DNA of 19,738 nt from Candidatus Eiseniibacteriota bacterium. GTDB taxonomy: Bacteria > Joyebacterota > Joyebacteria > Joyebacterales > Joyebacteraceae. Position numbers and translations under genes: made by a program. The stretch's first letter is position 1; each line of letters begins with the position of its first letter. The notes under the pieces are model-generated. The model was not told the origin of the DNA. It saw only the letters and a program-made list of their open reading frames with translations, and did not search any database. The stretch is taken from positions 1 to 19,738 of the forward strand of contig DAOWER010000025.1 in NCBI GenBank assembly GCA_030638405.1, written 5' to 3'. Shown here one piece after another: positions 14,611 to 19,738 of this stretch.

Positions 14611-14682
14611 GGTCGCCTCCCCATCGCTGAGTGGATGCGCCCCCGGCGACCTCGGTACGGGCCGGAGGAGAGCACTTCATAA

Positions 14683-14712
14683 AGTATACAGGATTCTGCC
14701 ATGACAGGTCAA
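14683..14712 (-). promoter_or_regulatory. Predicted sigma-70 promoter for the BNR_4 gene
   Basis: On the minus strand, TTGACC (14712-14707; 5 of 6) and TATACT (14688-14683; 5 of 6) are 18 bp apart. Transcription would start near 14676, about 65 nt before the proposed start. The -35 touches the first of three tandem 23-bp repeats. Confidence 0.6.
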
Positions 14713-14779
14713 GGACTCTTGCGAGAGCCGCGAGAGGACTCTTGCGAGAGCCGCCAGAAGACTCTTGTGGCAGTCGCTC
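14711..14779. repeat. Three tandem 23-bp repeats between two divergent promoters
   Basis: Units are 14711-14733, 14734-14756 and 14757-14779. The first two share AGGACTCTTGCGAGAGCCG exactly; the third is diverged (AGACTCTTGTGGCAGTCG). Each of the first two contains the short palindrome CTCT-TGCG-AGAG. The array lies between the minus-strand -35 (14707-14712) and the plus-strand -35 (14799-14804), the position expected for a shared regulator-binding array. No spacers are present, so it is not a CRISPR array. Confidence 0.75.
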
Positions 14780-14798
14780 TCGAACGCGCCCGACACCC

Positions 14799-14827
14799 TT
14801 GACACATGAAACGAGACTCCGTATGTT
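14799..14827 (+). promoter_or_regulatory. Predicted sigma-70 promoter for the cohesin-domain gene
   Basis: A perfect TTGACA (14799-14804) is followed after 17 bp by TATGTT (14822-14827; 4 of 6). The start site would be near 14834, leaving about 19 nt before the ATG at 14853, enough for the AAGGAGG ribosome site at 14841-14847. Confidence 0.65.
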
Positions 14828-14852
14828 CCCCACCGAGGGGAAGGAGGACACC

Positions 14853-15437
14853 ATGATCTTTTGCGTTTCATTCCATTCGCGATGCTTGAGCGTCGCGGTA
14901 TCCGTGATGATGCTGTTGCTGTTCTGCTCGGTGAGCGCACAGGCGGGCGATCGCCCTCGTCTGGCCCAGCTCTATCTCGACGGGCCGGGGACAGACGTGC
15001 CCGAAGGCCAGGAGTTCACGGTCGACGTCCAGCTGGCCGACATCGTCGACGTCTATGGAATTGAGTTCACCCTGGACTTCGACGCGTCGATACTCGAGGT
15101 GCTCGACGACGGGGGTGCCGCTGGGGTGCAGATAGAGCTTGGAGACTGCCCCGCGCCCGATTTCGTAGTCACCAACAGCGCTGACAACGTGGCCGGCACG
15201 ATCAGCTACGCCGTGACCCAGCTGATGCCGACGCCGCCCTGTGACGGCGGTATCGTCGCGACCGTCCGCTTCCTGGCGCTTGCTGAGGCCACGACCGCCG
15301 TCGACTTCACTGAGAGTATCGTCTTCAACCCCGACGGCACTCCGATACCGCACGACGCGACGGGCGTGTCAATCGTCGTGAGCGGCTCGCCTGTCGATGA
15401 GCTGAGCTGGGGGACCATCAGGGCCCTGTACAGGTAG
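14853..15437 (+). CDS. Exported cohesin-like domain protein with SWGTIRALYR C-terminus
   Basis: A 194-residue protein; the ATG at 14853 is 5 nt after AAGGAGG. Residues 1-31 form a Sec signal (VAVSVMMLLLFCSVSAQA). Residues about 35-177 resemble a cohesin/carbohydrate-binding-module jelly roll: VPEGQEFTVDVQLADIVDV, then YGIEFTLDFDASILEVLDDG, later GIVATVRFLALAEATT and a final strand VSIVVSG. Cys99 and Cys130 could form a disulfide. In cellulosomes cohesins bind dockerins, but no dockerin repeat is visible in the neighbouring proteins, so it may be a stand-alone adhesive or scaffold domain. The last ten residues (185-194) follow a short linker and look like a discrete motif. A terminator lies just after it. 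The shared repeat array upstream suggests co-regulation with the divergent BNR_4 gene. Confidence 0.75.
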   Translation: MIFCVSFHSRCLSVAVSVMMLLLFCSVSAQAGDRPRLAQLYLDGPGTDVPEGQEFTVDVQLADIVDVYGIEFTLDFDASILEVLDDGGAAGVQIELGDCPAPDFVVTNSADNVAGTISYAVTQLMPTPPCDGGIVATVRFLALAEATTAVDFTESIVFNPDGTPIPHDATGVSIVVSGSPVDELSWGTIRALYR

Positions 15438-15462
15438 TTCAGGAGTATCCGTGAAATCGTGG

Positions 15463-15498
15463 AGCCGCCGCCCCGCTATGGGGCGGCGGCTTCCTGTT
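15463..15498 (+). terminator. Rho-independent terminator between convergent genes
   Basis: A perfect 12-bp stem, 15463-15474 with 15480-15491, encloses the loop GCTAT and is followed by TCCTGTTT on the plus strand. It ends the cohesin-domain gene and, lying 75-110 bp beyond the convergent minus-strand gene end at 15572, may serve both. Confidence 0.85.
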
Positions 15499-15571
15499 TG
15501 GCCATATGACGGCGACACACAGGGCGCGAGGAGCTGGATCACATGGAACGGTCGGGCTCGTCCGTTCCGCA

Positions 15572-18403
15572 TCACCTCGTGAGGACCATCTTCCGAACGC
15601 TCGTGCCCGCGTCGCACTCGCACCGAGCGAAGTAGACGCCCGCTGAGACGGGACGGCCGTCGTCGTCGGTGCCGTTCCACACGAACTCGCGCGCTCCCGA
15701 TGAGATCTTTCCCTCGGCCAGAGTGCGCACGCACCTACCGCTGACGTCGTACACGGCGAGCCGGATGCTCCCCGCGTCCGGGGGCACGTCCAGCTGGAGC
15801 AGCGTCGAGCGGTCGAACGGCGAGGGCCGCGCGGGGTGGAGGAGGAGCGCGGTTGAGGCCGGTTCGTGCTGTGCGCACGCGCAGCGCGCCGGAAACGCTC
15901 CGATGCGGCCGCCCGACACCCCAGACCCGATGCACGGCGAGCACTCCTGCAGCTGCAGCGCGCCCCGCGCCGCGTCGCAGAGCAGCGGATCGGTGAACAG
16001 CACTCCCTGAGCGCTGCAGGAGCCGGGCAGGCCGTCGCCGCCGGCGTTCCCGAAGATGCAGCAGAAGGCCACCACGGGAGCCGCGCCCTGCTCGCAGGCG
16101 ACCGCCCCGCCATCGGAGCTGCCGTAGATGATGGTGTCGGTCAGAAGCGGAGAGGACGCGTGGCAGAAGATGCCCCCGGACTCCGGGGCGGCGTTCAGGG
16201 CCAGTGTGCAGTTCACCAGCTCCGGCGCCGAACCGTCTCTGCTGGCCACCGCCCCGCCGCGTAACGCCGCCTCGTTCTCCAGGAACGTGCAGCGCTCGAG
16301 CCTCGGGTGTGCGTCCTGGTGGCACCACAGCCCGCCGCCCTCGCCGCCCTCGGCCGTGTTCCGCACGAAGTCAACGCGCTCGAGGAGCGGGCTCGCGTGG
16401 TTGAGGCAGCACATCCCGCCCGCTGCGCCCGGCGATGAGTTGGACCTCAGGGTGACGTTCCTTATGGTCGGCGATGCGCCGTTGAGATACATCCCACCGC
16501 CCGCCTCCGTCCACTCGGAGCCGGGAGCCCTTCCGTTCGCGACAGTGAACCCCTCGATCAGCGCGTCACGCCCCTCGTCGTCGGTGAGGACGAACCCGCG
16601 TCCGGCGCCGCCGCAGTCGATGACCGTGACGTCGGGCCCATCGATTCCGCGAAGCCGGATGTTCTTGCCGTGGAACGAGAGGTTTCGGCTCCGAGGGCCC
16701 GTGTAGGTTCCGGGAAACACCTCCACGGTGTCGCCGTCGGCCACGAAGTCAAGAGCGTCCTGGATGTCGGTGAAGTGACCGCCCCCGGCGGCGTCGACCG
16801 TCACGAGGTCGGTGTCGATGACGGACAGCGAGACCGCGCCGCGGCCTCCGATCGAGTCCGAGTAGCTGGCGTAGGAGGAGGACGAATCGTGCACAAGCCC
16901 GCGGGCCAGGAGCTCGACCGTGCCGGTCTGCGCCAGCGTATCCGCGATGAGTTCCCACGTGACGGCTCCGTACGCGCAACCCGAGTCGGAGAACCATCCT
17001 GAGATCGTCTTGGTCGCGGACTCCTCGGGGGCCAGGACGAAGAGATTCGACGGCAGCAACGTGACCGTGGGGAAGTACGCCTCATCCTGGGCGCCGAACG
17101 GGTGAGGGCCCGTGTAGACCACGTGAGCCGTCACGGTGAACGGCACCCCGCGCAGCAGTTCCGCGGGAGCGTCGATGCCGACCTCCCACGGCGCGATGAG
17201 GCTTCCCCACCTGAACGACGCCGGCCAGAGTTCGTCGACGAGGAAGTCCTGGTTGAAGTGCACGTCCGGGCCCTGGTAGACGCCCTGGTACCACGGGTCG
17301 TGAACTATGTACACACCAGCGACGTCGTCGTAGCCCTTCACCACACGGGCATGTGTTCCATACGCGGCGGAGTCGTAACGTGTCACGATGATGATCGGGT
17401 AGTCAGCACTGATGAGGGACTTGAGGTCGTTGTGTCGGTCCGGGAAGTCCGGGTCGCTCTCGTCGTACTGCGACCAGTAGCACTCGAGGGCGCCGTAGCC
17501 CAGCCGCCGCTCGTCGTACCCGTGCAGAGAAGGGTTCTGAGTGGCCGTGCTGATGGCGCTGAAGTGCCCCGCGCGCATCATGTCACTGATGTCGGTGCCG
17601 CCCGGGCCCGTGTCGGCCACGTCCGCGATGTCCTCCTGGTCGATCTCCGGTCCCCAGTAGTCCATCACCATCTGGTCCGCGGCCGCGCCGCAGTTGTAGG
17701 TCGTGAGCTGGTAGTGGTGGGGGACGCCTTCTATGTCGTAGCTCGTTGGGTACCGGGCGTCGGTGCGGGTGTCCGCCTCGCCGGGCGCGTCAGCCTCGGC
17801 GGGCGTGGCTGCGCGGCGCGCGTGCTCTCGCGCGAACTCCGCGTCCGGCTGCGGCGGCGAGATCTCCTCGTCGGCGCAGGTGTGGACGTCGGACGAGTCG
17901 CTCACGCTGACGAAGAACTCGCGGGCTTCGGTCAGCGAGCGCCAGTGCCAGTAGACCCGCCTGTCCGGCATGCTCACCGCGCGGAAGGTCTGGGGCGCTA
18001 CCGCGAGCCCCAGCGTCCGGCGGGCCGCACGCGCGGCGTCTTCGCGCGTGACTGACGGGAAGTCCGCGGCACGGCGACCGTAAGCCTGCCATCTGCCATC
18101 GCTCGCATCCAGCGTGACGAAGCCGCCCTCGCCGCCGTGCACAGACGTCAGCGGAACGTAGTAGTAGCTTGGCTCGAGAGAGGGGTAGGAGTGGATGAGG
18201 AGCGGCGTTCCGGTGACGAGGTCGCCGTCCGCCCATTCCCTGAGGCTCCCGGGAGCACCGGGGTGCCTCGCGGAATAGGCGGCGACGTCACGGACCAGCG
18301 TCCCCGTTGCCTCGAGAGCGTCGGATTCGGATACCACAGGCGATGGACACGCGGAGGAGGCCAGAGCAAGGGCGGCTGCGAGCGCCGCTACAGCAGTTCT
18401 CAC
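15572..18403 (-). CDS. Secreted C39-like peptidase / parallel beta-helix / sorting-tail fusion protein
   Basis: A 943-residue exported protein from a GTG at 18403 (GGAGGT at 18407-18412, short spacing). Residues 1-19 form a signal ending SSAC; it lacks the leucine of a standard lipobox, so lipidation is uncertain. Residues about 218-372 match a C39-like papain-fold peptidase: Cys238 in YNCGAAADQM, His351 in THARVVKGYDD and Asp369 in HDPW give a complete triad. After an Ig-like stretch, residues 536-830 form a right-handed beta-helix opening GHFTDIQDALDFVADGDTV, with rungs recurring roughly every 27 residues (GGxxC, S/A-P-x-L, CTF). A FlgD-like tail (WNGTDDDGRPVSAGVYFARC, ending KMVLTR) completes it. 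The N-terminal 200 residues are unassigned. It lies 34 bp after a paralogous beta-helix gene, probably one operon. Confidence 0.88.
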   Translation of the reverse strand: MRTAVAALAAALALASSACPSPVVSESDALEATGTLVRDVAAYSARHPGAPGSLREWADGDLVTGTPLLIHSYPSLEPSYYYVPLTSVHGGEGGFVTLDASDGRWQAYGRRAADFPSVTREDAARAARRTLGLAVAPQTFRAVSMPDRRVYWHWRSLTEAREFFVSVSDSSDVHTCADEEISPPQPDAEFAREHARRAATPAEADAPGEADTRTDARYPTSYDIEGVPHHYQLTTYNCGAAADQMVMDYWGPEIDQEDIADVADTGPGGTDISDMMRAGHFSAISTATQNPSLHGYDERRLGYGALECYWSQYDESDPDFPDRHNDLKSLISADYPIIIVTRYDSAAYGTHARVVKGYDDVAGVYIVHDPWYQGVYQGPDVHFNQDFLVDELWPASFRWGSLIAPWEVGIDAPAELLRGVPFTVTAHVVYTGPHPFGAQDEAYFPTVTLLPSNLFVLAPEESATKTISGWFSDSGCAYGAVTWELIADTLAQTGTVELLARGLVHDSSSSYASYSDSIGGRGAVSLSVIDTDLVTVDAAGGGHFTDIQDALDFVADGDTVEVFPGTYTGPRSRNLSFHGKNIRLRGIDGPDVTVIDCGGAGRGFVLTDDEGRDALIEGFTVANGRAPGSEWTEAGGGMYLNGASPTIRNVTLRSNSSPGAAGGMCCLNHASPLLERVDFVRNTAEGGEGGGLWCHQDAHPRLERCTFLENEAALRGGAVASRDGSAPELVNCTLALNAAPESGGIFCHASSPLLTDTIIYGSSDGGAVACEQGAAPVVAFCCIFGNAGGDGLPGSCSAQGVLFTDPLLCDAARGALQLQECSPCIGSGVSGGRIGAFPARCACAQHEPASTALLLHPARPSPFDRSTLLQLDVPPDAGSIRLAVYDVSGRCVRTLAEGKISSGAREFVWNGTDDDGRPVSAGVYFARCECDAGTSVRKMVLTR
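15599..15647. repeat. 49-bp direct repeat, copy 1, in the tail-coding end of the C39/beta-helix gene
   Basis: This segment matches 18465-18513 at 48 of 49 positions (mismatch at 15615 versus 18481). It encodes part of the C-terminal sorting module. A second pair of blocks nearby (about 15785-15853 and 18651-18719) is also almost identical. Confidence 0.9.
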
Positions 18404-18437
18404 GGGACCTCCGGGAGGTTGTCCGGTCGCGCCGCGG

Positions 18438-19738
18438 CTACCTCATGAGCACGAGCTTCTGCGTGCTCGTGCCCGCGTCGGACTCGCACCGAGCGAAGTA
18501 GACGCCCGCTGAGGCTGGTCTTCCCGCTCTGTCGTCTCCGTTCCACACGAACTCGCGCTGGCCCGGTGGGACCTTGCCGTCCGCCAGCGTGTGGACGAGC
18601 TGTCCTCTGACGTTGTAGACCGCCAGCGTAATGTGTCCCGCTTCGAGCGGGACGTCCAGCTGGAGCATCGTCGAGCCGTCGAACGGCGACGGCCGCGCGG
18701 CGTGGAGGAGGAGCGCGGTCGGGATCTCGTCGTCGACGCCCGTCGGGTCGCCGCAGGGGCAGCCCGCGGGCCACGCGCCGATGTCGTCTCCTCCGGTGCC
18801 CGCGCCGAGACACGGCGAGCACTCCTGAAGATAGTAGGCGCCCTCCTGCTCGTTGCACAAGAGTGGATCGACGTAGATGTTGCCCTGTCCCTGATAGATG
18901 CCGCACAGGCTGTCGCCTAACGCGTTCCCGTAGACGCAGCAGTGCTCGAACGAGACGAGGGAGCTCCCGCACCCGACTGCGAACCCGTCCAGGCTGTAGG
19001 CGATGATGGTGTTGGTCACCTGCGGTGTGGCGTTGTAGCAGTGGATGCCGCCGACGTTCCCGCCCGCGTTGTCGACCAGCGTGCAGTCCATGACGATCCC
19101 ACCGGGGCCCTCCCACAGGGCGATGGCGCCGCCGTCGAAGAGCGTCGTGTTCCCAACGAAGGTGCAGTTCTCGAGGACCGGACTCGAGTTCATGTAGGTC
19201 CACAGGCCTCCGCCCTGGCTGAGGCCCGAGTTGCCGATGAACTTGACGCGCGTGAGCCATGACGACGACCCTTCGTAGCAGATCATGCCGCCACCGCCGG
19301 TCCCTTCCGCCACGTTCCAGAGAAACTCGCAGTCCAGAAGCTGCGGCGACGCGCCGTCCGCGCAGCAGAGTCCACCGCCCGCGTTCGACGCCGTGTTGTC
19401 CTCGAAGACGACGTCCCTGATCGTCGGCGACGATCCGACGAGGAGCATGCCGCCGCCCATGTTGTCAGGCACCGAGGTGCCCGGCGTCATCCCGTTCCTC
19501 ACCGTGAATCCTTCGATGATCGCGGACGCGGTCTCGCCACTGGTGAGAGTGAAGCCACGTCCCGAGCCCTCGCACTCGATGATCGTCACCTCGGATCCCT
19601 CCGAGCTCGTCAGGTAGATGTCCTTACCGTGGAAGTCGAGGTCGCGGTTCAGAGAACCCGCGTAGATGCCCGGTAGGACGCGGACCGTGTCGCCCGAATC
19701 GGCGAAGTCGATTCCCTCCTGGATGGTCAGGAAGTCGC
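18438..19738 (-). CDS. Secreted parallel beta-helix protein with C-terminal sorting module (5' end outside the window)
   Basis: The frame is open from the right edge to the stop at 18438, giving about 433 residues; the N-terminus is missing. It opens DFLTIQEGIDFADSGDTVRV, the same pectate-lyase-like (DUF1565-type) beta-helix entry as in the neighbouring 943-residue protein. Repeating rungs follow (GGGMLLVGSSPTIRDVVF, GGGLCCADGASPQLLDCEF, GGGLWTYMNSSPVLENCTF), then QECSPCLGAG and a FlgD-like tail with VWNGDDRAGRPASAGVYFAR ending KLVLMR. The helix-plus-tail half aligns throughout with residues 536-943 of the neighbour, so the two are paralogs. Whether this copy also has a peptidase domain cannot be seen. 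A GTG at 19589 is internal to the helix and not the start. No enzymatic role can be assigned; polysaccharide binding or a structural surface role is possible. Confidence 0.85.
   Translation of the reverse strand, partial: DFLTIQEGIDFADSGDTVRVLPGIYAGSLNRDLDFHGKDIYLTSSEGSEVTIIECEGSGRGFTLTSGETASAIIEGFTVRNGMTPGTSVPDNMGGGMLLVGSSPTIRDVVFEDNTASNAGGGLCCADGASPQLLDCEFLWNVAEGTGGGGMICYEGSSSWLTRVKFIGNSGLSQGGGLWTYMNSSPVLENCTFVGNTTLFDGGAIALWEGPGGIVMDCTLVDNAGGNVGGIHCYNATPQVTNTIIAYSLDGFAVGCGSSLVSFEHCCVYGNALGDSLCGIYQGQGNIYVDPLLCNEQEGAYYLQECSPCLGAGTGGDDIGAWPAGCPCGDPTGVDDEIPTALLLHAARPSPFDGSTMLQLDVPLEAGHITLAVYNVRGQLVHTLADGKVPPGQREFVWNGDDRAGRPASAGVYFARCESDAGTSTQKLVLMR
18465..18513. repeat. 49-bp direct repeat, copy 2, in the tail-coding end of the beta-helix gene
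   Basis: Partner of 15599-15647, with a single mismatch. The two copies lie 2.87 kb apart in direct orientation, so recombination between them would delete the C39/beta-helix gene or create a chimera. Confidence 0.9.

Noticed and set aside
14711..14779. CRISPR array
   Set aside because: Three head-to-tail units with no spacers, and no cas genes in the window.
18345..18403. Standard lipoprotein signal in the C39/beta-helix protein
   Set aside because: The sequence before Cys19 is SSA rather than the L-[AS]-[GA] of a lipobox, so lipidation is only possible, not supported.
1..19738. Prophage, IS element, integron or tRNA-associated island
   Set aside because: I saw no integrase, transposase, terminal inverted repeats or tRNA gene, and composition looks even by eye.

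Overview
The window is GC-rich bacterial chromosomal DNA with tight gene packing and many Shine-Dalgarno-led starts. Three secreted proteins end in the FlgD-like/Por-type C-terminal module (pattern WN-x-D-x-x-G-R-x-x-[SA]-[SA]-G-V-Y-F, then K-x-V-L-x-R at the stop). That module, LpoB/COG3014 lipoproteins, a TonB-dependent receptor and an orphan cohesin-like protein point to a diderm of the FCB superphylum or a related candidate phylum (Eisenbacteria, Krumholzibacteriota or Latescibacterota type). The exact phylum cannot be settled from this window. I see no IS element, integrase, CRISPR array, tRNA or rRNA.

Layout. 1-850: the C-terminal end of an upstream gene (perhaps a radical SAM protein), a small four-helix membrane protein and a strong terminator. 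876-4349: a divergent pair, a GltS-type sodium/glutamate symporter (minus) and ATP-type PEP carboxykinase (plus), with back-to-back promoters between them; the symporter's 5' end looks frame-disrupted. 4437-6159: a translationally coupled trio (YrrT-like methyltransferase, GNAT acetyltransferase, membrane protein) behind a promoter that overlaps a 13-bp inverted repeat. 6210-12446: a long same-strand run of LpoB-like lipoprotein, COG3014 lipoprotein, TonB-dependent receptor, orphan DNA methylase and PAS-GGDEF protein with a degenerate active-site motif, closed by a terminator at 12582-12611.

12634-12896 is the most unusual stretch. A near-consensus sigma-70 promoter (TTGACG, 17 bp, TATAAT) and a perfect 11-bp GAAA-loop terminator enclose about 225 nt that fold into several stems and hold no convincing gene. 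No plus-strand gene follows, so this looks like an autonomous structured small RNA that I cannot assign to a known family.

12931-19738 is a secretome block. A BNR_4 beta-propeller (polysaccharide-lyase-like) gene on the minus strand, whose only start that keeps its signal peptide is a non-standard ATC, diverges from a cohesin-domain exported protein. Their two promoters flank three tandem 23-bp repeats. Further right on the minus strand are a 943-residue C39-like peptidase / beta-helix / sorting-tail fusion and, 34 bp upstream of it, a paralogous beta-helix protein that runs off the window. The C-terminal coding DNA of these two is nearly identical, which indicates recent duplication or gene conversion.
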